Below are positions 54,617 through 64,000 of a stretch of DNA of 64,000 bases, piece by piece (position 1 is the first letter of the stretch; the number at the start of each line of letters is the position of its first letter). The stretch is taken from positions 3,286,001 through 3,350,000 of the forward strand of contig AP026542.1 of the NCBI GenBank assembly GCA_026075535.2, read 5' to 3'. Source of the DNA: Tricholoma matsutake (Eukaryota; Basidiomycota; Agaricomycetes; Agaricales; Tricholomataceae). The notes beneath the pieces are model-generated. The model was given only the letters and a program-made list of their open reading frames with translations. It searched no databases and had not been told where the DNA came from. Made by a program: the position numbers and the translations under genes.

Positions 54617-54854
54617 TACAGTTGACTCCCTCATAACCCATACCCCCTTGGTGGACACCCCAGGCTATGGGTTATGAGGGAGTATGGGGTTTGAGGAATG
54701 TTCTAAAAATAGGTCCGAAAAAATCTGGGAAATTTTCAAATGTATTTCGATGCATATAGGGCTGTTTCTGGTGCCAACTCTAGAGTAGAACTATGTACAG
54801 CTATAATGTAAACTATATACAGCTAAAGTAACTGTTTTTCAAATTATTTGAAGA

Positions 54855-54983
54855 TTATACACAATGAAAGTAGTCAGTGAGATGAGTAGATTTCATGGAA
54901 TGAGACATCTCCAACTGCATTTGATGTCTAAAAGAGGCCAGAACAGCCTCTAGCCTGCATGCAATGGGATCATCGAGAGTATC
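54855..54983 (-). pseudogene. Tigger-like transposase, C-terminal end
   Basis: Continues KYIDTLDDPIACRLEAVLAS to a TAA at 54855 (TDYFHCV). It joins the main part at 62298 through the GTATC target of G4. Confidence 0.78.
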
Positions 54984-55673
54984 TGTTAAGACTATAGGTC
55001 TTGACTCAGTCTTTGGGTCGTGTGTCACAGTTGGAGGCTTTCCAACTGTATCGGTATTGCACTAGGAGGCTTTCCTAGTGTATCGGGCTTCCTGCCTTTG
55101 CTTGGGTACTTCCTCAAGTAGTCATGGCTATCCATACTCAGAGGCTTTCTGAGTAGACTGTTCATTTGTGTATCACAGTTGGAGGCTTTCCAACTGTCGA
55201 GTTCAAGTTTATCACAGCTAGGGATTTCCTAGGCTGTCGAGTGTTCGGATTGAGTCTAAGACCATTGTTTGAATTAGGTCAAGCTGAGGAATACACTGGG
55301 TGTAGCTACAGCTTATATACGGTTCTGGAGTATGTATCGTCCAATCAGAATGTAAGATGCCTATCAAGTAAATATAGAAAGAACAATAGAACAACAAGCC
55401 TCATGCCTAGCATGAGGCGTCCGATGTCCCAGAGTGCTGCGGCGCAGCATGTCAAACAATAATAGAAGATAAGCCTCATGCCAAGCATGAGGCATCTGAC
55501 ATCACGGATCCAATGTCAAGGGTCCGATGTCATGGAATGCTGCGGTGCAGCATGTCAGTTGGGGTGGGTCTCCATCAGAAATGAGTCAAGTCGAATGTGA
55601 AAGAAAAATAAAGTACCCAGCCTTGCCGGCATATGTCTGGTCGTCCTGGGTTACAATAACAAAATTCATAACA
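54984..55673 (-). repeat. G4 3' LTR (690 bp) with hairpin array and a 75-bp duplication
   Basis: Contains five or more stem-loops with loop GGCTT or GATTT (55028-55048, 55060-55080, 55135-55155, 55176-55196, 55215-55236). Palindromes GCCTCATGC..GCATGAGGC and ATGCTGCGG.GCAGCAT also occur (55400-55560). It is 75 bp longer than the other LTR because a segment around the GCATGAGGC hairpin is duplicated (about 55400-55475). Confidence 0.92.
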
Positions 55674-55763
55674 TCACCCTCTCTCTATCATCGAAGTTAC
55701 CGACTTCAATTACTATCTTCTTTTCTTCGTTCAGGAGGTGGGGTGGATCGGGGTTCGAGGGAA

Positions 55764-56186
55764 TCAGTTGGACCTCAGTAATTTTCCCAGTTCTCCATGT
55801 TCCCCAAGCAGGAGCCTCTTTGCCAGGCTGTATCCGCTCTCCTCATCGTAATGGGTGTTCCACTGGAGGTCCCTCCACAGGGGTCTGCTTACCCCCGCCA
55901 GTGGTCTTGTGCCAGGGGTGAGCCCTTCTCGATCTATGCAGAAGTCTTCAGGGAGGTAGTCTTCATCGTCAAGTTCCCCTTTGAAGCACCACTCCTCATA
56001 CTGTGTCCTCACCCTAGTCAGGTCCCCCTTTGTACTCCTCCAAGCAAAGAGGCAGCACTTGGGACAAGTGGAGGACACCCTTTTAATCCAATCATCCCTT
56101 GTTATCCAGAAGTGGATCCCATGCAGGCATAACCAAGAGGGTCTGCCTGGGAGTGTGTTTGTTAATGGTCTTTGGTCAATGACCAC
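55764..56186 (-). CDS. Extra ORF between G4 chromodomain and 3' LTR
   Basis: An intact 140-codon frame on the element sense strand (MVIDQRPLTNTLPGRPSWLC). It contains HGIHFWITRDDW and CPKC, which could bind zinc, and an acidic stretch GELDDEDYLPEDF. It begins about 100 bp after the integrase stop and ends about 90 bp before the LTR. Its integrity beside a decaying pol is notable. The function is unknown; it may be captured host sequence or an accessory protein of this gypsy lineage. Confidence 0.45.
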   Translation of the reverse strand: MVIDQRPLTNTLPGRPSWLCLHGIHFWITRDDWIKRVSSTCPKCCLFAWRSTKGDLTRVRTQYEEWCFKGELDDEDYLPEDFCIDREGLTPGTRPLAGVSRPLWRDLQWNTHYDEESGYSLAKRLLLGEHGELGKLLRSN

Positions 56187-56293
56187 TTGTCCAGGTGGTG
56201 TGTTTCATAATTGGTTTGGTCTGTGAAGTGTCAATGGGGGGGGGAGCACTCTGTACTTTCTTTGGTTTGATGGGTGTTTTTGGTTTGGGGGTT

Positions 56294-58020
56294 CTACAGC
56301 TGTTGTTGCCATTTATATGCCCCAAGGATTGTCTTGGCATGTTTCAGGTTTCCCTCGGGCTCCCACGAGTTCTCCGAGGTCGGGTATCCGACCCACTTCA
56401 CTAAGAAGTGCATGGTCCTTCCTTTCTTCTTATGTCTGATGATCACTTCCACTTCGTACTCCAATTCACCCTCTATCAGATCAGGCGGTGGTTCTGAGAA
56501 GTTCAGTCCATGTGTCTCAGTTTCTTTATATGGGGAAAGGAGTGCCGCGTGGAATACCGGGTGTATTTTCCATTGTTCTGGTAACTTCAGTTGGTAGGAG
56601 AGTGGGCTCAGGACCTTCTCGATGGTGAATGGTCCTTCTCTCTTTGGTGCAAGCTTCCTTGTTGCATGTGTTGTCTTGAGGTTCTTTGCTTCTAGCCACA
56701 CTCTGTCTCCTTTGAATGGGGTGAAGTGTCTTGTCATCCTTTCTGCCATCATTTGTCTGGCTAACTCATGTGTTGCCTTTGCTTCATCTCGGGCCTGTTG
56801 TAGTGTGATGATTCGCTTTTCTATGGCCGGTATGTTTGTTTTCAGGTAGGGGAGTGGAATTGCCTTGGGCTCATAGCCCATCATGAGGTAGAATGGGGAG
56901 TTCTTCTGTATGGAGTGTGTCCTCTGGTTGTGCGTGAACTCCGTGGTCAGGAGGAGGTGCTTCCAATTCTCCTGGTTGTTCGAGCAGAAGATCCGTAGGT
57001 ATACTTCTACTTCCTGGTTCACCTGTTCTGTCTCCCCGTCGGTCTGGGGGTGGTACACCATACTCATTGCCAGCTTGATTCCGAGCAGTCTTCCTAGCTC
57101 CTGGAACAGCTGCAAGGCAAATCTGGGATCTCTGTCAGAGATGATCTTGTCTGGGAGGCCAAATCGTTTGTAGACATTGTCTAGATAGAGGGTGGCCACT
57201 CCCAATGCATCCACAGTTTTCCTGCAAGGGATAAAAATTACCCCCTTCATAAGCCCATGGTCTACCATGACCATGAGTGCATCATGACCATTGGACTCTG
57301 GTAGGTCGGTTATGAAATCTGTCATCACCATTCCGAATGGTCTTGTCGCTTCAGATTTGATCGGTTGTAGTGGGGGGGTCATCGGGTGCATGTTGACCTT
57401 CATCTGCTGGCATATTGCACATCCAGCAACATAGTTCTTGATGTATGTCATCATCCCCAGCCACCAGTAGTCTCTCCTAATCATTTTGGTTGTCTGCCAT
57501 TGTCCCAGATGTCTGCTGGTCACTCCTTCATGGTATCTTTGCACCAGCCTTTTCTGTAGTTCTCCGTTGTCGGGGATGTAGCACCTGTCTCGGAAGAATA
57601 GAAGGCCATCTTCTATCTTCCAGTCTTCCAATGCCAATCTTATCGGCGGTGTTCCTTTGGTCTTTAGCACCTCGATTGCACTTTTCACCAGGTCGTCTTT
57701 CATGATACTCCCTGCGAGTTGCATTTCTGTGTCAATGAATTTCACAAATACTGTTTCTGGCAGCATTGTGATGTCTTCATTATCGTTGTCTTCCGCCAGT
57801 ATGTGGTCCACTCTCCGTGATAACGCATCACTCTGTACCATCTGTGATCCAGGTATGTGGATGAGTTGCAAGTCAAATTCCAATAGGAATAAGCTCCATC
57901 TTGCCTGTTGTCTGTTCAGTTTCTGCGCCGTTCGGAAGTACATCAAGTTCTTGTGGTCCGACAGGATTACCACTGGGTGTCCTGAACCCAGTAGGTAGTG
58001 TCTCCAGGTCTCTAGCAATC
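56294..58020 (-). pseudogene. G4 RNase H end, integrase and chromodomain
   Basis: A 574-codon open frame after a TGA at about 58018. It starts LETWRHYLLGSGHPVVILSD (RNase H) and has integrase zinc region RYHEGVTSRHLGQWQT with CAICQQMK, then catalytic core GMVMTDFITDLPESNGHDAL (Asp), DKIISDRDPRFALQLFQELG (Asp) and TDGETEQVNQEVEVYLR (Glu). It closes with GDRVWLEAKNLKTTHATRKL and chromodomain YEVEVIIRHKKKGRTMHFLV..WVGYPTSENSWEPE. All three integrase catalytic residues are present. The chromodomain would steer integration to marked chromatin. Confidence 0.93.
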
Positions 58021-58915
58021 ATACTATTGCTAGCAGCTCCCTGTCGTAGATCTTGTAGTTCCGTTCCATTGGTGTTGGCGCATGCGATATATATCTGCAT
58101 GGATGCCAGTCCCCATTCGTATCCCTCTGTCTCAGCACTCCTCCTGTCGCATGTTTTGAGGCATCTGATTCAATCATGAATGGTTTCATTGGGTCTGGCA
58201 TTAGCAGTACCGGTGCTTCTGCAAATTTCCTTTTCAGCATCTGAAAGGCCTGTTCGCATTCCATTGTCCAGTTGAATACTTTGTTCTTCTTTGTCAGTTC
58301 ATTAAGCGGTCTGCTTGTCTCTGCAAAATGTCTGATAAACTTCCTGTAGAAGTTTCCAAATCCCAGGAAAGATCTGACTGCCTTTACATTTGTCGGGGTT
58401 GGCCAATCCTGTATACCTGCCAGTTTTGTGTTGTCCATGGCAATTTCGTTGGGTCGGATGATCAGACCCAAGAATTCCACTTTGTGGACATCGAATTTGC
58501 ATTTCTCTGGTTTCAGGTATAACTCATTTTCTGCCAGTCTTTGCAGTACCCTCTTTGTCCTTTCCTGGTGTTTGTTCTGATCCTTGGAGAATATCAGGAT
58601 GTTGTCCATGTAAATCATGAGCCATCCTTCTCCGATCATGTTGCAGAATATCTCATTCATCATTGCCTGGAAGGTTGCTGGTGAGTTGCATAATCTGAAG
58701 AACATCACTGTTGGTTCAAACAGCCCCCAATTTGTCTTGAAGGCTGCCTTCCATTGATCTCTGTCCTTGATTCTGACATTGTGATATCCCCATTGGATGT
58801 CCAATTTTGTAAACCATTTTGCCCCTCTTAGTTTGTCCAACAGGTCTCCTACCAGCGGCAGCGGGTAGGTGTTCTTGATTGTTCCATTGTTCAAGTACCT
58901 GTAATCTTGGCAGGG
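58019..58915 (-). pseudogene. G4 reverse transcriptase and RNase H start
   Basis: Open from 58894: [35 protein letters not shown] with the first catalytic Asp intact, then [20 protein letters not shown] with Y-M-D-N (58601-58612), thumb block [20 protein letters not shown] and RNase [21 protein letters not shown]. It is separated from its N-terminus (59692-58916) by a TGA at about 58915 and from its C-terminus by a TGA at 58018; both look like CGA-to-TGA changes. Confidence 0.92.
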
Positions 58916-60022
58916 TCATAGCGTGTCCGAGTCTTTCTTCGCAACAAAGAAGAATGGCGATGCCATGGGCGATTTCGATGGTCGGATGTATCCTTTTTGC
59001 AGGCTTTCATCGAGGAACTCGTTGAGCTTCTTCTGTTCCACTGGTGATAATGGGTAAACCCTACAATCATTTGCCACAAAGTCCAGTTTCAGTTTGATCA
59101 CATGATCCCAGGGTCTTGATTCTGGGAATCGTTCCGATGCTTCCTTTTTGAATATCTGTCTATACTCCTTATACTGTTCGGGGAGTAGCTCATCCAGGGT
59201 CTTTTGTTTGGGGTCTCCTTCCTTCTTGTGTGTCAGGTGCTGTGAGACCGATGTTTTTGCCCTAATCCAGATATTCTGTCCATATGCGTATTGTGGTGAT
59301 CCTTTTGCCTTCACGATCCGAGAGATGGTCTTCATCGTCTGAGAGTATGAGTACCTTGGTTCATTGTACTCTTCTGTCAGTGGCGCTTTAGCTGGTTCGA
59401 ATATTCCAATGATGGGTTCTCCTCGGATGTAGGTGATCAGTAGTTCATCATCTGCAATTTCCTGTTCAGGTGTCCCTTCTGTTTGTTCCATTGCCTGTTC
59501 CATTGCCTGTTCGTGGTTTGCCAATGCTGGGTTTTCCTTCCCAGTGTCTTCTTCGTCTTGTGGCCCTATGGGCTCTGCATCTTGAAGAGTCGTGACCACG
59601 ATCTCTTCATCATTGATTTCTTCAATCGTCACTTTTCTTGTCTTGATGGGCATCTTGCTTCTTCTTGGTTCTTTGTGGAGGACTCCTCCCATCAGTTTTG
59701 CCTTGGCGACAACTCTTCGGCATTTCTCTCAGTGTTCTTCTTTTGCCAGTTCTTCTTTCTTCTTTCTCAGGGCTGTCACTTCCCTTGCTTTCACGACTAT
59801 TCGGGCCTCTGCCAGTCGTCCTTCTTCTTTTCTGGCAGCCAACCTCTCCAGTTCTCTGGTGGCCACCTTTTTCCATTGTGCCTGTTCTTCCTCAGCAGCT
59901 TTCTTCTTGAGGGCGAGCTTCTCTTGGTCTCTAGCAATGATGCCTCGGCACCATGCCTGTCATTCTTCTTTTGTCATGTCTAGGGGGTTCTTCTTCTTTT
60001 TGGTTCCCCTCTGGCACCATGA
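58916..60022 (-). pseudogene. G4 pol linker and RT N-terminus
   Basis: A charged Lys/Glu/Arg/Ala-rich linker (about 60000-59700, KKAAEEEQAQWKKVATRELE) is followed by an acidic segment (59692-59300) and the RT entrance SRPWDHVIKLKLDFVANDCR and SKSPMASPFFFVAKKDSDTL. Stops near 60003, 59960 and 59733 interrupt the linker, two of them TGA for expected CGA. Confidence 0.82.
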
Positions 60023-60532
60023 CTAGTGTTCATCATCAGTTTTCTTGGTCTGTACCCTACCGATAAGGGTTCTTCCTCTTCCATATGAGAATTCAGGATG
60101 GGTCTTGTCATTCATCCTGAATTGGAAGGTTCCAACTCTCCAGTCGATTACTGGATTGATTCTTCTGAGCCATGGCAAGCCCAAGATGACTGATTCCTTT
60201 CCCAGTCCTGCAATGAGGAAGGTCATTGGGAAGGTTCTTCCATTGATCATCAAGAGTCCCCTGGCATAGTGGGAAATCTCCCCCTTCTTGTTTGGGGTTC
60301 CATCCACGTTCTTGACCTTGATCACCTTCTCCAGGGGGTGCAGCTCAAATCTGCTGCTCTCTGCGAATTCATGACTCATGAATATCCCTCCCGCTCCAGA
60401 GTCAAGTAGGGCTTCGGTTTCGATGGCTTTTCCTCTGCCTGTCCCTACCACTTTGACATCTAAATGCATAGATTGGTTTTTCAAAGTGGCTAGTAGTACA
60501 GAGCAGATGGAAAGTTCAGTGGTACCTGGCAT
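60023..60532 (-). pseudogene. G4 aspartic protease
   Basis: The 169-codon frame contains EALLDSGAGGIFMSHEFAES (D-S-G at about 60395) and IKVKNVDGTPNKKGEISHYA, then GKESVILGLPWLRRINPVID. This is the standard retropepsin layout of this gypsy lineage. It is in the same frame as RT and integrase. Confidence 0.9.
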
Positions 60533-60672
60533 CGAGGCAGGCCACCCCTTTAAAAGCCCTCATCCCCGATGGCGGCGACAGCTGTCACCCTCTCTTCTCC
60601 ATTGAGTTCGTTCAAGATCGCTCAGATCTTTGAGTAGGCTTCTTTGCCTTTGTTCTTTGGGAAAGGCCGGTC

Positions 60673-61393
60673 CTAAGTCCTCGTTTCCCCTTTCTTGTGT
60701 TCGGTTGCTCTGTGTCCAGGCTGGTGGCACACAAAGCACAACCCCTTCTTCATGTGTTCAATCCTCTCCTGGTTGGAGAGTTGGTTGATTTTGAGTGGGG
60801 TTTCTTTTGCCTTAGAGGCAGGGAGCTTCTTCATAAAAGTCTCCTGTAGCCTCCCTGCTATGGCCTTTGCTCTCCTCCACTGTCCATTGTACTTGGAGTC
60901 GGCGTTGATCATTCCTTCCAAGGTCGTAGGGATCATTTCCATATTGAAAACTCTTTCGAGGAGCTTGGGGTTCAACCCATCCATAAAGAGTTCAATGAGA
61001 GCAGTGTCGTTGTTGCTTTTCTCGCAGGATTCAGAACTGCGCAATGTAGTCCTCCAGGTCCTGTCCCTGCTTCAATGTCTTCATCTCGGTTCTGGCTCTG
61101 CCAGCTTTGTCAATCGGTGTGAACGCTGTCTTGAGCACCGATTCAAAGGCTGACCATGTTCCTAGGTCTTCCTTTTCTGCCCATGTCTGTGCCCAGGGTG
61201 TGGTGGTTCCTCCATTCATAAATGACAGTGCGAAGATGATTTTCTTCTCATCGGTGTCATAGATTCTATGGTTTACTCTCAAATAGAGTTTTACTTCTTG
61301 TAGGAACTTTGCGGTTCTGGTTTGGTCCCCTGTGAAGTTGGATGGGGTTCGGATTCTGATTTCTTTGGTTGACGCGGTGGGTTCGGTAGACAT
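60673..61393 (-). pseudogene. G4 gag
   Basis: Met at 61393 (MSTEPTASTKEIRIRTPSNF) starts a capsid-type domain (FLQEVKLYLRVNHRIYDTDE, LGTWSAFESVLKTAFTPIDK, LKQGQDLEDYIAQF). A frameshift at about 61035 moves the rest (ELFMDGLNPKLLERVFNMEM, zinc-like CFVCHQPGHRATEH) into another frame, and a second shift near 60600 returns to the pol frame. The last ligand of the knuckle is His instead of Cys. Confidence 0.85.
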
Positions 61394-61677
61394 GTTGGTG
61401 TTGTTGTCAGATAGGGAGAATGGATCTCGTTCTGGGGTTTCTTCTCTATTGGAAGATCTGAAATCTTCTTTGTTGAGGTATCAGGGTTCTTTGTCACTGG
61501 TTCTCTTTGAGAACCACTTCTGTGCTGGCTCTGAGTATCATACTAGTCGACCCTGGTATCTATACCACAGGGTTCTTCCTGATGATGATGCTCCGGTTGG
61601 AGGTCTGTCTGGGCTTTGTCTGAAAGACATTGTGTCTGCACCTAGGTAGGTAGACTTTGTAGATCAGCTTGACCTTT

Positions 61678-62292
61678 TGTTAAGACTATAGGTCTCAACT
61701 CAGTCTTTGGGTCGTGTGTCGCAGTTGGAGGCTTTCCAACTGTATCGGTATCACACTAGGAGGCTTTACTAGTGTATCAGGCTTCCTGCCTTTGCTTGGG
61801 TACTTCCTCAAGTAGTCATGGCTATCCGTACTCAGAGGCTTTCTGAGTAGACCGTTCATTCATGTATCACAGTTGGAGGCTTTCCAACTGTCGAGTTCAA
61901 GTTTATCACAGCTAGGGATTTCCTAGGCTGTCAAGTGTTCAGATTGAGTCTAAGACCATTGTTTGAATTAGGTCAAGCTGAGGAATACACTGGGTGTAGC
62001 TACAGCTTATATACGGTTCTGGAGTATGTATCATCCAATCAGAATGTAAGATGCCTATCAAGTAAATATAGAAAGAACAATAGAACAACAAGCCTCATGC
62101 CAAGCATGAGGCGTCCAACATCACAGATCTGATGTCAAGGGTCCAATGTCATGGAATGCTGCGGCACAGCATGTCAGTTGGGGTGGGTCTCCATCAGAAA
62201 TGAGTCAAGTCGGATGTGAAAGAAAAATAAAGTACCCGGCCTTGCCGGCGTACATCTGGTTGTCCTGGGTTACGATAACAAAATTCGTAACA
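61678..62292 (-). repeat. G4 5' LTR (615 bp)
   Basis: Same hairpin array as the other LTR, with a few point changes that disturb stems (for example CACTAGGA..TACTAGTG near 61755-61775). It lacks the 75-bp duplication. Confidence 0.93.
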
Positions 62293-62297
62293 GTATC

Positions 62298-63911
62298 AAT
62301 ATACTTATTAATGACAGAAGCTGCCTGAAGCACTTTGTGATGCATAGAAGATGGCTCAATGGCAGATGAATCATCATTGACATCATCATCTCCGCCATTA
62401 ATCAGTCCCTCTTCCTGCGCTTTTTTCGCATCCAACACAGCCTGGCATATTTCTTTGTCTGTTGTCTCTTCTATTACCCACAGCAACTCATCAGCCAGGT
62501 TGAGCAGTGCCTCAATATCCATCCTGTTGCTTGGCTGAAGTACCCCAATTGATTCCAACTCATCAAGAGCATGAGTAAGCTGCTTCTCAGCATGTGTGAC
62601 TGGATCTTCAATACCATGGGTGTTGTTGCCATTGAGGAGTGATGAGACAGGAATGCTCAGATTGGGAGCTGGTATGGGAGAAGCAAGGGGAAGAATACTC
62701 ACCTTATTCCAGCAATTTCTGACTGTAGTCATGTCCACCTCATGCCAGGCTGCATCCACAAGCCACATTGCCTGGAGTTGGTCAATATCATAGATTTTGG
62801 AGGGAGTGACCCCTTCTTCATAATGGTCAATGGCGCATTGAATGTAATTTGCACGGTAATGAGCTTTGAAGCATCAGATGATTCCCTGATCCATTGGCTG
62901 GACATGTGCAGTGAGATTTGGCTCCAAATTCTTGACACAGATGTTCTGAAGACCATCTGGGACAATGTGACCAGAGAAATTATCTTGTAAAAGAAGGATC
63001 TTGTAGTTTTTTTGCCTGTAGTTCAGAATCCCACTCCTGAATCCATTCTTGATAGAGCACCAAAGTCATCCAAGCCTTTGCATTGTGCCAATAGTAAAAG
63101 CCGAGCTGTTTGCTTGACTTCTTTTGGAGCACTTCACTTTACCAATAATGATAGGTGGTAGTTTCTCAGACCCATCTGCACTAGATGTAAACACATAGGT
63201 AAGTCTGACCTTTTGGCCCTTCACTCCTGAACGTTTCTTGTCTGATAACCCTTGATCTGGAGGCAATCTATTTCTGCAATCAGTGTGTTTCAAACTAGGA
63301 AATTGGTATGGTGCATACACATAGAACAACCCAGTCTTGTCCATGTTGAAGATATCCTACAGCTCATAGCCATACTTATCGATAAGCTCCTGGACATGTT
63401 TTCACACTCTCTTCACTGTTTCCAGATCTTCTGATGCTGTATCACCATGGTGCTTAAATTGCTTCAAACCAGTCCAGGCCTTAAAATGACTCAACCAACC
63501 ATCACTTAGATGGAGATGTTCATCCTGTGGGACACCCACCAGGTCTCCAAACTTTGCCCACTTCTGGTCCAGGACCTCACCCATGAGCAGAACACTTTCT
63601 GCCATTGTCTTTGACACCCATAGCTCCATCATTTCTGTGACTTCTGGATGCTGTGTTTGATGGGCCTGTTTAGCTGTGTGTCCTCTGCTGCTATGTGCCC
63701 ATTCTTCCTGCCATTTTGCTTCACCCTTTACCCATGCAGAGACTAGTGGCTGATTCATCTTTAGGTTCGGATATATTGCATCAAAGTGTTTCACTCTTTT
63801 TGACTGGTTTTTGCCATTCTTATGATACTAGTCTAAAATTTCAATGTGCTAGGCAAGCGTCACATTCTTCTTCTTGGTGACAACAGGTGCACTACATTTC
63901 TTATTTGACAT
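62298..63911 (-). pseudogene. Tigger-like DDE_1 transposase with CENP-B-type HTH
   Basis: The start is Met 63911 (MSNKKCSAPVVTKKKN). The CENP-B/Tc5-type DNA-binding part lies at 63794-63402 (VSAWVKGEAKWQEEWAHSSR, AESVLLMGEVLDQKWAKFGD). The catalytic part has MDKTGLFYVYAPYQFPSLKH (first Asp; the next residue K is usually E), KILLLQDNFSGHIV (second Asp, about 62990) and QPMDQGII (third Asp, about 62890). A C-terminal region DAAWHEVDMTTVRNCWNKVS and acidic tail follow. Stops at 63851, 63830, 63398-63345 and about 62870 inactivate it. It would act on the TIR at 54619 and its partner outside the window. Confidence 0.85.
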
Positions 63912-64000
63912 TTTCTTCTTATTGGGTTCTTTAGCTTTGGGTTCAGATCCTTTATGTTGGTTCAATGTTACTGCAATGATACTTGAGCTGTAATTGTTCA

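Larger units (their letters stand above)
54984..62292 (-). mobile_element. Ty3/gypsy chromovirus G4, 7309 bp
   Basis: LTRs 54984-55673 (690 bp) and 61678-62292 (615 bp), ends TGTTAAGACTATAGG and TAACA, TSD GTATC exact (54979-54983, 62293-62297). Polypurine tract AGAGAGAGGGTGA (minus strand) abuts the 3' LTR. Minus-strand genes are gag, protease, RT, RNase H, integrase, chromodomain, then an extra ORF. Most of pol is in one frame with only a few stops, and the LTRs are similar, so it is among the younger elements here. Confidence 0.95.
54619..64000 (-). mobile_element. Tigger/pogo-like DNA transposon, right end outside the window, split by G4
   Basis: The left end CAGTTGACTCCCTCATAACC follows a TA (54617-54618); part of it recurs inverted at 54662-54684. 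The minus-strand transposase is in two parts, 63911-62298 and 54983-54855. Removing G4 and one GTATC rejoins the frame exactly. The right TIR must lie beyond 64000. Confidence 0.75.

Overview
The window is eukaryotic, most likely an agaricomycete (mushroom-forming basidiomycete). The signs are short GT-AG introns of about 40-65 nt, a Tnp2-type (CACTA/EnSpm superfamily) transposase, a Ulp1-protease-bearing DDE transposon, chromodomain Ty3/gypsy elements and a secreted GDSL/SGNH esterase. No tRNA, rRNA, CRISPR or bacterial feature was seen, and I do not name a species. About four fifths of the 64 kb is transposable-element DNA, much of it nested. I delimited most insertions by finding matching target-site duplications (TSDs) on both sides, and several were confirmed because removing the insert restores the interrupted reading frame.

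Left part (1-5.8 kb): a decayed minus-strand gene of an unnamed fungal family (1-1953), then two related hAT-type non-autonomous elements, one inside the other (3378-5594 holding 3947-5339). Middle part (about 5.8-37.1 kb): one decayed minus-strand LINE of only about 4 kb, spread over 31 kb by later insertions. These are a Tnp2 DNA transposon (6222-12714), two copies of one MITE (12848-13172, 18768-19093), a TA-flanked DDE transposon with a Ulp1-like protease (13613-17707), two solo LTRs (19744-20019, 20729-21445) and a gypsy element G1 (21965-37072). G1 in turn contains a hAT-type element (23690-25284) and a second gypsy element G2 (28772-37009), and G2 carries its own MITE and an unidentified 1.2 kb insert.

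Right part: gypsy element G3 on the plus strand (about 37.8-43.3 kb) looks like a recombinant of two gypsy families. Then come a hAT-like intron-bearing module, a solo LTR of the G1 family (44283-44803) and a small long-TIR element (45020-45512). A CpG-rich, apparently low-copy island follows (45.5-49.6 kb) with a GDSL esterase gene and a retroelement relic split by a 129-bp foldback element. From 49.6 kb mobile DNA returns: a GGGTA-rich MITE, a hAT remnant with the transposase C-terminus (50934-53520) that holds a foldback MITE, and a Tigger/pogo-like transposon (54619 to beyond the window) split by gypsy element G4 (54984-62292).

Almost every element gene is broken, and many of the stops are TGA where the reading frame suggests CGA (Arg). 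This points to C-to-T decay of methylated CpG or a RIP-like process. The older layers (LINE, G1, G2, hATs) look CpG-poor; the Tnp2 element, the Ulp1 element, G4 and the esterase island keep CpG. Features most worth a second look are the hairpin array with an invariant loop in the G4 LTR, the chimeric G3 pol gene, the Ulp1-DDE transposon, the Tnp2 transposon with a 7-bp TSD and non-CACTA ends, and the intron-bearing palindromic module shared by three hAT-like copies.
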